Assembly: GCA_037384885.1 (NCBI GenBank)
Contig: JARRNO010000020.1
Span: forward strand, 1-15,003
Direction: 5' to 3'
DNA: 15,003 nt
Source of the DNA: JARRNO01 sp037384885
Lineage (GTDB): Bacteria > Acidobacteriota > UBA4820 > DSQY01
Position numbers and translations under genes: made by a program. Shown here in pieces: positions 1-5,644 of the stretch. The notes under the pieces are model-generated. The model was not told the DNA's origin. It saw only the letters and a list, made by a program, of their open reading frames with translations, and made no database searches. The stretch's first letter is position 1, and the number at the start of each line of letters is the position of its first letter.

Positions 1-14
1 GTCCGATGCGGTGA

Positions 15-40
15 TCGGCGTCGGAGACGCCTCCCACAGG
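15..40 (-). repeat. REP-like palindrome, family A copy 1
   Basis: Read on the minus strand, a GGGAG tag is followed by a hairpin with arms GGCGTC and GACGCC around a TCC loop (arms at 26-31 and 17-22). The flank CCTGTGGGAG and the TCC loop match the copies near 14155-14272, but the arms differ by paired changes (GGCGTC here, GCGGCT there), so the fold is kept while the sequence varies. This is the layout of REP (repetitive extragenic palindromic) elements. Confidence 0.6.
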
Positions 41-63
41 AGCCGCAAAGGCCGCAATGCGCG

Positions 64-96
64 GGAATTCCGGGGACACAAGACTTAATTCTCCCC
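64..96. repeat. Possible mobile-element edge
   Basis: A GGAATTCC palindrome at 64-71 runs into GGGGACACAAGACTTAATT and then a C-run. From memory only, closely similar motifs flank IS200-like/RAYT tyrosine transposase genes in many bacteria. No transposase gene is visible here, so at most this is an element boundary or a decayed remnant. The sequence is observed; the identity is a recollection and needs a database search. Confidence 0.25.
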
Positions 97-349
97 CCAT
101 AGCACTGAGCCCGGCAGGGCCGAGCCTCTTCTCATTTCATCCTGCGCCTGTCGCACAACTTGCAACACCGGCGGCGTCATCCTTAGAATGAAGGGGCAGT
201 ACGTTGCCACTTCTGCGATTTGCCGCTCTGCTCCAAGATTCGCGGGGCGGCTTGCGCGGTGACGCAGCGTGCATCAGGACTAGGAGACGCCGTGATGAGC
301 AAGGGTGGCTGGATGAGCTGGGTGAAGAGCCGCTCGTATTCAAAAAGGC

Positions 350-802
350 CTAGCTCCTCTGGTCAAAATAGTTGGTGAGGTGCTTTTGCCATTCGTTGAT
401 GAATTGTTCGTAATGGTTTTCGGTGAACTCTGTGACAAACTTCTCGCCGGCGGGTGACAGGGCGATGTACTTGTAGGTGACTTGGACCTTTGTTTTTGAG
501 GGCGCCAGCGCCTCACACTTCACCGTGACGACGCCGATCTTGATGCCGGGTTCGATTTTGTAATATTGCACGAAGTGAGATTCGGGATCGAAGGCCTTGA
601 CGATCCAGACGGCTTCGGCGGCGCTGTGGTCGTGCTTCCGGGTCAGGAAAACATAGTCCTCGGAAAGCTCCGTGGTTCCCATGATGTTTTTGTAATCCCA
701 ACCGGGCGCCCAGAGCTTCTCCCCTTCGGGACTGAACAGCGGAAACAGCTCATCGGCGGGAACATCCAGTTCAAAAGCTTTCGTGTGGGTGGCGGATAGC
801 AT
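350..802 (-). CDS. SRPBCC-fold (START/polyketide-cyclase-like) small protein
   Basis: This is a 150-residue soluble protein. It opens with a strand-like KAFELDVPADELFPLFSP segment, then GEKLWAPGWDY, alternating beta segments (YVFLTRKHD, AEAVWIVKAFD, SHFVQYYKIEPG, GIVTVKCEAL, TKVQVTYKYIAL) and a long C-terminal helix ending near KHLTNYF. That order of beta strands closed by a long helix is typical of the SRPBCC superfamily, which encloses hydrophobic ligands; no catalytic residues or ligand can be named. I start at the ATG at 802 because a GGGAG site lies 7 nt upstream; an in-frame start at 952 would overlap the HigA-like gene and add a low-complexity Arg-rich tail. It follows that gene by 121 nt on the same strand, so it could share its transcript, though a small hairpin (873-885) lies between. 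Stop is TAG. It has no signal peptide, so probably acts in the cytoplasm. Confidence 0.7.
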   Translation of the reverse strand: MLSATHTKAFELDVPADELFPLFSPEGEKLWAPGWDYKNIMGTTELSEDYVFLTRKHDHSAAEAVWIVKAFDPESHFVQYYKIEPGIKIGVVTVKCEALAPSKTKVQVTYKYIALSPAGEKFVTEFTENHYEQFINEWQKHLTNYFDQRS

Positions 803-923
803 CACATGGCTCCCAAGTTTGTGTAGCTGCTGGAGTCGCCGGTGTCTCGTGGAAGGTGTCTGGGGTTTTGTGGCTGCTTCGCAGCTCGACGGATGCAATA
901 CGGTTGTTTTCCGGCCTCCCAAT

Positions 924-1271
924 CTACGTGCTCTTGTGACCCGCAACGGCAAGCCCTCGCCTTCTCATGTTTGCTGCTTTGCCGGATTTCTGTGACGTGA
1001 CGTTGGGAACGAGCCGTACCCGCACCTGGCTGTCGAGGGCGTGGGCAATTTTAGCCATGGAGGCCAGCGTAAAGTTGGCATGGCCCCGCAAAACCTTCGT
1101 GATATAGGCCGGGCTGGTGCCAAGGCGCCGGGCGAGCTCGGCGCGGCTCATATTCTTTTTTTCAAGGAGGCGCCAGAGTTCTTCCGTGAAGTCTCCGATG
1201 GCGATCTCGGCCCAGTATTCCGGAGACTGCTGAGCCTCTTCGATCATTTTCGCGTACTTACGGCTGGCCAT
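924..1271 (-). CDS. higA: XRE-family antitoxin/repressor (HigA-like)
   Basis: A 115-residue protein with one helix-turn-helix of the XRE/Cro type at about residues 31-84. The core is MSRAELARRLGTSPAYITKV, followed by LRGHANFTLASMAKIAHALD, which matches the HTH_3 pattern of antitoxins paired with RelE/HigB toxins. The start at 1271 has an excellent AGGAGG site 6 nt upstream, located inside the 3' end of the toxin gene. The two genes overlap by 14 nt, implying translational coupling. The expected role is to bind and neutralise the upstream toxin and, with it, repress the operon at the inverted repeat over the toxin start. The C-terminal 25 residues are basic and look disordered. Stop is TAG. 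The symbol rests on family and gene order, not on close identity to the E. coli protein. Confidence 0.82.
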   Translation of the reverse strand: MASRKYAKMIEEAQQSPEYWAEIAIGDFTEELWRLLEKKNMSRAELARRLGTSPAYITKVLRGHANFTLASMAKIAHALDSQVRVRLVPNVTSQKSGKAANMRRRGLAVAGHKST

Positions 1272-1686
1272 GGCCTTCCTCCTGGGATTCCCTCACGATC
1301 AGGGCGTTCTTCCGCTTCGCATCTTCGTACTGTTCGCGCAAGAGCTTGGCTTTCTCTATCTCACGGCGCGGGGCTTTCCGGCTTTTCTTGCGATACGCGT
1401 GTGTGCAGATAATCAGTTGGCCGTCATCCCAAAACCAAAAGATTCGAACGGGGCCCTTTTTGAACTCGCAGATGCCGTTTTCCAGGGCCCGGCATACTTC
1501 ACGGTTTCTGGGCGGCCCGCCCTTCGCAACCCTTTCCCGCAGAAACGAAAGCATCCTGTTTCTGAGATGAGCGTCGCTGCTGTCCATACCGGAGAGAAAG
1601 TCTAGAACCGGGCAGTCACCACGATTTGTGCAGATGGCCAGCACCTCGAACGGCGCCCCCTGTCTCCCTATCCTCTCCAACTCCAT
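1258..1686 (-). CDS. higB: RelE-superfamily Gp49-type toxin (HigB-like)
   Basis: A 142-residue protein of the phage-derived Gp49-like branch of the RelE superfamily. Diagnostic segments are PVLDFLSGM near residues 27-34, the helix LRNRMLSFLRERVAKGGPP, then CRALENGICEFKKGPVRIF, WFWDDGQLIICTHAYRKKS, and the C-terminal APRREIEKAKLLREQY helix with its lysine-rich KKSRKAPRREI motif. Family members are ribosome-dependent mRNA endonucleases. Toxin-before-antitoxin order is the HigBA arrangement. An AGAGG site lies 6 nt before the ATG at 1686, and both sit inside a perfect inverted repeat. A TTGACA/TAATAA promoter pair would place the transcript start just downstream of this ATG, so the true start may be further in or the promoter elsewhere. 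The family core begins near residue 12 (PFEVLAICTNRG), so a shorter start is tolerable. Stop is TAA. Confidence 0.83.
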   Translation of the reverse strand: MELERIGRQGAPFEVLAICTNRGDCPVLDFLSGMDSSDAHLRNRMLSFLRERVAKGGPPRNREVCRALENGICEFKKGPVRIFWFWDDGQLIICTHAYRKKSRKAPRREIEKAKLLREQYEDAKRKNALIVRESQEEGHGQP

Positions 1687-1707
1687 TATTAACCTCTAGG
1701 TTAATAA
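1686..1707 (-). promoter_or_regulatory. Autoregulatory operator palindrome of the higBA-like operon
   Basis: A perfect 10-bp inverted repeat, TTATTAACCT and AGGTTAATAA, is separated by 2 bp. It covers the toxin gene's Shine-Dalgarno AGAGG and the first base of its start codon. Perfect AT-rich dyads beside the first gene are typical sites for toxin-antitoxin repressor complexes. Binding here would block transcription initiation, and would also occlude the only obvious -10. Confidence 0.75.
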
Positions 1708-1714
1708 CTGTCAA
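1686..1714 (-). promoter_or_regulatory. Candidate sigma70 promoter of the higBA-like operon
   Basis: On the minus strand a perfect -35 TTGACA (1714-1709) is followed after 17 nt by TAATAA (1691-1686). The spacer and -10 are the operator palindrome itself. The -10 overlaps the annotated ATG, so transcription would begin at about 1679, inside the coding region. Either the real start codon is downstream (a TTG lies at 1680) or another promoter is used. Confidence 0.5.
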
Positions 1715-1777
1715 GCCCAAGCCGACACAGTTGAGCAAAGCCGGCGTCATGCGACGGCAATGCGCGCTTTGCGCGCA

Positions 1778-1798
1778 GTGAATCGTGAACCGTGAAAC
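1778..1798 (+). repeat. GTGAAWC heptamer tandem repeat, copy 1
   Basis: Three head-to-tail heptamers are present: GTGAATC, GTGAACC and GTGAAAC. A matching triplet lies at 14103-14123, and both are followed within about 20 nt by a GGGATTRCC motif. It appears to be part of an interspersed composite repeat and not a gene-specific element. Confidence 0.6.
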
Positions 1799-1862
1799 GT
1801 AAGCGGGGGCCGCGGGATTACCACGCAGTCAAAGATGTGAATAGTAGGCCGTTGCGGGTTCC

Positions 1863-1887
1863 GTCCTTTGCAAGCAAAGGACGCTAC
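1863..1887 (-). repeat. REP-like palindrome, family B copy 1
   Basis: A perfect 8-bp stem, GTCCTTTG and CAAAGGAC, encloses a CAAG loop, and GCTACA follows on the plus strand. On the minus strand this reads TGTAGC then the hairpin, so the GTAG tag lies at its 5' foot. The copy at 14373 keeps CCTTTG/CAAAGG but swaps the outer pairs in a compensated way. Confidence 0.65.
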
Positions 1888-1914
1888 ACTTTAGGGGAAT
1901 GGCCGTTGCGGGAA

Positions 1915-1939
1915 CGGCCGCAGGGATGCGGCCGCTACA
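1915..1939 (-). repeat. REP-like palindrome, family B copy 2
   Basis: A perfect 8-bp stem, CGGCCGCA and TGCGGCCG, surrounds a GGGA loop, followed by CTACA on the plus strand (TGTAG at the 5' foot on the minus strand). It is preceded by GGCCGTTGCGGG, the same lead-in seen before copy 1. Only the stem sequence differs. Confidence 0.6.
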
Positions 1940-1983
1940 CGGCGAAGCCGTCCTGCAGAGGATGGCCCGAGCATTTTTAAACA

Positions 1984-2009
1984 GCCGTCGCCGTCCGACG
2001 GCCGTCTAC
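1984..2009 (-). repeat. Tagged hairpin after abiEii, possible terminator
   Basis: Minus-strand reading gives a GGTAG tag (2010-2006 region), then a 7-bp stem, GCCGTCG and CGACGGC, with a 5-nt loop (1984-2002), then TGTTTAAAAATG. It begins about 15 nt past the abiEii stop, so it could end or stabilise that transcript, although the T-run is short. The GTAG foot also links it to the other REP-like elements. Confidence 0.45.
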
Positions 2010-2023
2010 CAGCGCGCCGAGCT

Positions 2024-2839
2024 TCAAGGCGAGTTGCGTTTCAGCAAGGCCTCCAGATCTTCGCGGCTGACGAATGCCGCAGCGGCGGGGTCTTCCAGGA
2101 AGGGGCGGACGTCGGCGGCGAGCCGTGGCCAGTCGAAGGCGTCAAGGCGCTTGAGGAGAAGGGAGCGCCAGTTTTCTCGCGTTACGCGCAATTTGCTCGT
2201 CTTTGTTTGGGCAAGCGCGTTATTCAGGAGAACGAGGTTGGGTTCGGGCCACTCCGGATCCGACAGATACCAGGCCAGGTCGAAAAGATCCCGTCCCTTG
2301 GCGTAGGGGCGAGACAGCAGCGCATGGAGTTTACCAGCGAAGAGGGAGGCCCGGTCGTGGTGCTGCAGGCGCAAAAGAACGTGCCGGCGCACCGGCGTGA
2401 CGGCCAGTTCCGCGCCAGACGGCGGGCGGGTGTCGATTTCGAGTTTGACCGAGAGCGACTGTTCGCGCCGCCGGGAGAGCCCCAACTCGAAAAGCAGCCC
2501 GGGGAAGCCCACGAACGCACTGTGCACGGTTCGGCGGTCGCTGATCTTAAGGGTCACGTTGTATCCTTCGCGCTCCAGGGCGGACCGGATTTCCGGAAGC
2601 CAGCGCCGCAGGTCGTATTCGCCCTCGGGGTGTTCCAGCGCAAAGTCCAGGTCCTCCGAAAACCGCGGGAGGGAAAAGAGGAACCGCAGGGCGGTTCCAC
2701 CCTGAAAGGCCAGGGCCGAGAAGGCTCCGGATCGCTGGAGACGTTCCAGGATGCGCGCCTGAAGGTATTCGCGGGCGGCGTTTCGGGCGTCTGGTGCGGA
2801 AGTCGCGCCCTGAACAAGCTGCAACAGGTAGTCTTTCAT
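2024..2839 (-). CDS. abiEii: AbiEii-type nucleotidyltransferase toxin (type IV TA)
   Basis: A 271-residue member of the AbiEii/AbiGii (DUF1814) nucleotidyltransferase family. Visible motifs are FQGGTALRFL (residues 45-54), which is the GG(T/S) nucleotide-binding turn; RFSEDLDF (59-66), with the DxD-type metal pair; VKLEIDTRPP (131-140); and the C-terminal AGKLHALLSRPYAKGRDLFDLAWYL (split across 168-192), with the conserved Lys and the RDLFD motif. All expected catalytic motifs look intact and the length is normal. Family toxins transfer nucleotides (tRNA targets in the mycobacterial MenT relatives) and cause growth arrest or abortive phage infection. The start at 2839 has a GGGAG site 7 nt upstream. 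It lies 48 nt behind abiEi on the same strand; many abiE pairs overlap, so this spacing is a little wide. Stop is TGA. Confidence 0.9.
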   Translation of the reverse strand: MKDYLLQLVQGATSAPDARNAAREYLQARILERLQRSGAFSALAFQGGTALRFLFSLPRFSEDLDFALEHPEGEYDLRRWLPEIRSALEREGYNVTLKISDRRTVHSAFVGFPGLLFELGLSRRREQSLSVKLEIDTRPPSGAELAVTPVRRHVLLRLQHHDRASLFAGKLHALLSRPYAKGRDLFDLAWYLSDPEWPEPNLVLLNNALAQTKTSKLRVTRENWRSLLLKRLDAFDWPRLAADVRPFLEDPAAAAFVSREDLEALLKRNSP

Positions 2840-2887
2840 GGCCGTTCTCCCGGAAGAGCCCCTTGTCGCGCCGTACCGGATGGCACG

Positions 2888-3526
2888 TTAAAGCGTCTCA
2901 TATTCTTCCCGTTCCTGTTCGGCAAGCCCCTTGATCCGCCCGGCGGCCCGGCGCAGCTTGGGCGTGTCGAACAGCGACGCCGTTTTCAGTAGGTCTTCCG
3001 GCTGGATGCGGTCCAAGTGCTGAAGGCGCAGCCCTTCGAGAAACCGGGACGCATCGCCGCCCGGCGTTAGGTAGATCAGGTCCAGCAGCGCCTTTTCCGC
3101 CGTGGCGATAAAGACAGTCTGCCCAGGACTCACCTCCTCAGCGCTGAATCCCCGGATAAGTCGGGGCTGCAAGTGGCGCAGCTCGTGCGCACCGAACGCG
3201 GTCTGAAGCCGCTCGGGCCGGCCTGCCCCAACGGCGGTCACGACAGGCGCATATTCCGGGATCAACCCATAGTGGGCAAGCGCGGACTCCCGGCTGACGT
3301 AGGAACCGGGGAAGAGGCGGTTGGAGACCAGGAAGGGATGCGGGTCCGTTCTCCGGTAGGGCGCGGCCAGCGCGTAAAGTCCCCGGCGAAGCTGCACGAT
3401 CTTCCCGGCCCGCACCCACCGGGAGAGCTGCCGTCTCACCCGGGCTGGGTCATCCCCCGCCAACAAAAAACCAGTCTCAAAGATGGGTTCTCCCCCCACC
3501 TTGGAGAGCAACTCCTCGAACTTCAT
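2888..3526 (-). CDS. abiEi: AbiEi-type antitoxin and transcriptional repressor
   Basis: A 212-residue protein in AbiEi layout. An N-terminal winged helix covers residues 1-55: FEELLSKVG, a helix ending in DDPARVRRQLSRWVRAGKIV, then the wing LRRGLYAL. The antitoxin domain follows, with FPGSYVSRESALAHYGLIPE (72-91), an AVGAGRPERL segment, the strand PGQTVFIATAEKALLDLIYL (134-153) and a C-terminal basic helix. AbiEi proteins counter the AbiEii transferase without a stable complex (type IV) and repress their own promoter through inverted repeats. I choose the ATG at 3526 because family members begin just before this helix; an upstream start at 3610 would add 28 residues without similarity. No good Shine-Dalgarno precedes 3526, and a promoter-like pair would put the transcript start at the ATG, suggesting a leaderless message. 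Stop is TAA. Confidence 0.88.
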   Translation of the reverse strand: MKFEELLSKVGGEPIFETGFLLAGDDPARVRRQLSRWVRAGKIVQLRRGLYALAAPYRRTDPHPFLVSNRLFPGSYVSRESALAHYGLIPEYAPVVTAVGAGRPERLQTAFGAHELRHLQPRLIRGFSAEEVSPGQTVFIATAEKALLDLIYLTPGGDASRFLEGLRLQHLDRIQPEDLLKTASLFDTPKLRRAAGRIKGLAEQEREEYETL

Positions 3527-3530
3527 AGTA

Positions 3531-3561
3531 ATAATATGCCACCTAGGAGAAGTTATTGCAA
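3531..3561 (-). promoter_or_regulatory. Candidate abiE operon promoter
   Basis: On the minus strand TTGCAA (3561-3556) is followed after 19 nt by TATTAT (3536-3531). The start site would fall at about 3524-3526, the abiEi ATG, hence a leaderless or nearly leaderless mRNA. An imperfect dyad (GTAATAA at 3528 and TTATTGC at 3553) brackets the spacer and could be an AbiEi site. The spacing is longer than ideal. Confidence 0.35.
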
Positions 3562-3590
3562 TGACCTCTGTGCGGCGGCGGTGGTAGGAT
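3561..3590 (+). promoter_or_regulatory. Weak candidate promoter for the HExxH gene
   Basis: ATGACC (3561-3566), 18 nt, then TAGGAT (3585-3590), each matching 4 of 6 consensus bases. It would give a leader of about 55 nt before the ATG at 3652, and would lie back to back with the abiE promoter. It is offered only as the best match in the 125-bp divergent gap. Confidence 0.3.
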
Positions 3591-3651
3591 GGGGCTTGCG
3601 GTTCAACCACGCGGCCGGAACGGTTGCCGGCCTTCGACCCTGGGGGATCTA

Positions 3652-5052
3652 ATGAAGCTCGGGCGGGACAACATCATGCAATGGAAAAAACATCATTCTG
3701 CAGCAATGGCCTTGACCTTGGCGGCGGGATTCGTCCTTCTTGTCATTCCCCTCGCGGCTCGCGCGGCCGCTCCGGCGAAGAAGACGGGCATCGATCCGGT
3801 TCAGGCGGCCAAGTATTTTCAGGAGGCGAAGGCCATCTCGGACAGGGACGGCGGGCGCATGTGGGGCGTGCCTTTGTACGGCGCCATGATGTTCGTGGAC
3901 CCGTCGACGAGGCAGGTCGTCGCCAACAGCCCCGATTACAAGAACATCCTGAAACAGGACGGAAAGGTTTACACCGGGACGCTACCTTCGGGCGTGAACA
4001 TCGCGAACACGTCCGTCCGGTGGGGCGGCGTGGACTGGACCATGGTGAAATGGCCCCTCCCGAAAAACAGGCTCCAGCGGGACGTGCTGCTGATCCACGA
4101 ATCCTTTCACCGGATTCAGGGACAGCTGGGGCTCAACGGGCCGGACACGTCGTGCAACTTCCTGGATACGCGCAACGGCCGGGTCTGGATCCAGCTCGAA
4201 TGGCGGGCCCTTGAGACCGCGCTGATGGCCCCCAAGAAAATGCAGCACCGGGCCATCGAGGACGCCTTGATCTTCCGGGCGTACCGGCGCTTGCTGTTCA
4301 AGGATGCGGCCAAGGACGAACAGGCCCTTGAAATGCACGAAGGGATGCCCCAATACACCGGTGTGGCGCTGAGCGCCCACAGTCGAAAAGAGGCGCTGGG
4401 TTTTGCGGCCGGATTTCTCCAATACGCCCCCACCTATCAAACCTTTGTGCGGTCCTTCGCCTACGCAAGCGGGCCGGCCTACGGGCTCCTGCTCGACGAG
4501 TACAAGCCGCACTGGCAGCGCTCGCTGAAATTGCACGACGATTTGGGGACACTTCTGGCCAACGCCGCTGGAATCAAACTGCCAAAGGATCTGAAGGCGG
4601 AGGCCGAAAAGCGTGCGGCGGTTTACGGCGGCAAGGCGCTCATGAAAACGGAGGACGAGCGCGCACAGAAGAAGGCGAAGCAAACCGCGGCGATGCGCGC
4701 ACGCTTCGTCGAGGGGCCGGTTCTCACATTGCCCATGACGAACGGCTTCAACTATTCCTTCAACCCGACGAACCAGATCCCGCTGAAGGGCTCGGGGACG
4801 GTTTATCCCTACCTGAGGGTCTCGGCGCAATGGGGAATTCTGGAGGCGAAGCACGGCGCCCTCATGCTCACGAACAACGGGCAGATGACCGGCATCCGCG
4901 TCACGGCCCCCAAGGATTCCAGTGCCCGGCCGCTTGAGGGCGACGGGTGGTCGCTCACCCTGAACCCGGGCTGGTCCGTCGTACCGGCGAAGCGCAAGGG
5001 AGATTTCAAGGTGGTCCGGGCCCTCGGTCCCCTGCCGTTGCCGGCTGAGTAA
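3652..5052 (+). CDS. Secreted HExxH putative zinc metallopeptidase, family not recognised
   Basis: A 466-residue exported protein. The N-terminus has a basic stretch (QWKKHH), a hydrophobic core (ALTLAAGFVLLVIPLAA) and an ARAAA-type signal peptidase site, so it is Sec-exported to the periplasm or outside. The catalytic signature is HESFH at residues 149-153 (HExxH, zinc-binding); LEWRALE about 30 residues later (182-188) offers glutamates as a third zinc ligand, as in gluzincins. The region between the signal and the motif is acidic/aromatic (WGVPLYGAMMFVDPSTRQVV). After a helical middle the last 110 residues look beta-rich (NGFNYSFNP to WSVVPAKRKG), like an added substrate-binding module. 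GGGGG lies 5 nt before the ATG at 3652; the ATG at 3676 is an alternative with a more typical signal length. It is divergent from abiE and convergent with the CPBP-like gene, and does not seem part of an operon. Stop is TAA. Peptidase activity is inferred from the motif only. Confidence 0.8.
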   Translation: MKLGRDNIMQWKKHHSAAMALTLAAGFVLLVIPLAARAAAPAKKTGIDPVQAAKYFQEAKAISDRDGGRMWGVPLYGAMMFVDPSTRQVVANSPDYKNILKQDGKVYTGTLPSGVNIANTSVRWGGVDWTMVKWPLPKNRLQRDVLLIHESFHRIQGQLGLNGPDTSCNFLDTRNGRVWIQLEWRALETALMAPKKMQHRAIEDALIFRAYRRLLFKDAAKDEQALEMHEGMPQYTGVALSAHSRKEALGFAAGFLQYAPTYQTFVRSFAYASGPAYGLLLDEYKPHWQRSLKLHDDLGTLLANAAGIKLPKDLKAEAEKRAAVYGGKALMKTEDERAQKKAKQTAAMRARFVEGPVLTLPMTNGFNYSFNPTNQIPLKGSGTVYPYLRVSAQWGILEAKHGALMLTNNGQMTGIRVTAPKDSSARPLEGDGWSLTLNPGWSVVPAKRKGDFKVVRALGPLPLPAE

Positions 5053-5076
5053 AGCCGCCGCGGTGCAGCCCTTCGA

Positions 5077-5100
5077 GTGAAGAAGTGAAGAGTTAGGAGG
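5077..5100 (+). repeat. GTGAAGA repeat downstream of a CDS, copy 1
   Basis: Two GTGAAGA units (5077-5083 and 5085-5091) are followed by AGTTAGGAGG, 25 nt after the stop of the HExxH gene. The same arrangement, with AGCTAGGAAG, occurs 23 nt after the FG-GAP gene stop (14008-14040). Further shared words (GGGTGTTC, AAGRATTG) follow in both. Confidence 0.5.
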
Positions 5101-5162
5101 TGAGGGGGTGTTCTCGGGTTTGCCTTCGCGGGTAAGAATTGCAGGAAATCGCGTCATTTAGC

Positions 5163-5191
5163 GAGGTAGGACGGGCATTCTTGTCCACCTC
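5163..5191 (+). repeat. REP-like palindrome, family C copy 1, between convergent genes
   Basis: GAGGT and GGAC (5163-5172, with one bulged A) pair with GTCCACCTC (5183-5191) around a 10-nt loop. A GGTAG tag (5165-5169) lies at the 5' foot. The second copy at 14459-14488 shares the GGTAGG foot, GGGCAT and CCACCT. Lying between two convergent genes, it may act as a bidirectional transcript end, but it has no clear T-run. Confidence 0.5.
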
Positions 5192-5227
5192 ATTTCCGTG
5201 TTCAATGCAGCGTAACGAAGCAGCCCG

Positions 5228-5629
5228 TCAGCCGAAATAGAGGGGCGGCCAGATGATGTGCCAGACCACGTAGGTGGTCAGCCGCATGGCCAGCATGGAG
5301 ACGAACCCGTGCTTCTTCAGGAAGTAGAAGGGAACCATGTTGGCCACAAAGATTCCCAAGGCGGATTCGGCAATCCAGAAGGGGCCGCTGATGATCTTCC
5401 AGTTCACCATGGACGTGACCTGCTTGTAGGGTTCGTAGATGGACAAGGCCAGGGCCAGGATCCAGAAAATCAGGACGGCATGGCGTTTCTTGAAGAGCCA
5501 GAGGAGCAGGATGGACGCCGCGACGATGGGCACGAGGTGGTATTTGATCTCATACAACGTGCCCCCTGCCACATAGACCGGAATGGAATAGGGGAACCTG
5601 ACGTGGAAGTCGGGGTAATGGAGAATCAA
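5228..5629 (-). CDS. C-terminal part of interrupted CPBP-like membrane protein
   Basis: 133 residues with about four membrane segments: VPIVAASILLLWLF, VLIFWILALALSIY, FWIAESALGIFVANMVPFYF and the last helix ending in YVVWHIIWPPLYF. It is in the same frame as the upstream part (5645-5938) and separated from it only by a TAA and five sense codons. Its first possible start is a TTG at 5629 with AAGAG directly abutting it, so independent translation is unlikely. The order GGTLYEIKYHLVP, then a helix, then FYFLKKHGFVSMLAMRLTTYVVWH resembles CPBP intramembrane proteases (Abi/CAAX family), where the first motif would be EExxxR and the last helix carries a His. Here the first motif is degenerate (YEIKYH). 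I read it as a pseudogene fragment or a site of readthrough or sequence error. Confidence 0.55.
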   Translation of the reverse strand: MILHYPDFHVRFPYSIPVYVAGGTLYEIKYHLVPIVAASILLLWLFKKRHAVLIFWILALALSIYEPYKQVTSMVNWKIISGPFWIAESALGIFVANMVPFYFLKKHGFVSMLAMRLTTYVVWHIIWPPLYFG

Positions 5630-5644
5630 ACTCTTGCCGATTTC

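Larger units (their letters stand above)
1..349. other. Gene-free left edge with repeat remnants
   Basis: I find no convincing gene in these 349 bases. The only open frames are short and rich in Ser, Arg and Pro, with no recognisable domain and no good ribosome binding site. The stretch holds one REP-like palindrome near its left end, a GGAATTCC palindrome at 64-71, and the motif GGGGACACAAGACTTAATT at about 72-90. The rest, about 100-349, shows nothing I can name. It lies downstream of the minus-strand SRPBCC gene, so it would contain that gene's 3' untranslated region. Confidence 0.6.
1687..2023. other. Gene-free spacer between two TA loci, filled with short repeats
   Basis: I see no gene here. 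From left to right there is the higBA control region, a perfect hairpin TGCGCGC-TTT-GCGCGCA (1761-1777), three GTGAAWC heptamers, REP-like palindromes at 1863 and 1915, and a hairpin at 1984-2002 just past the abiEii stop. The segment around 1830-1890 shares its order of motifs (CAAAGATGTGAA, GCCGTTG, then the palindrome and GCTACA) with 14341-14400, so it is one interspersed composite repeat. Confidence 0.65.

Noticed and set aside
137..343. A 68-codon minus-strand ORF near the left edge
   Set aside because: Low-complexity Ser/Arg-rich sequence, no ribosome site and no recognisable domain.
3982..5157. A 391-codon open frame on the minus strand over the HExxH gene
   Set aside because: It is antisense to a gene with a signal peptide and a clear motif. 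High GC in third positions creates long antisense frames, and its sequence has no domain-like pattern.
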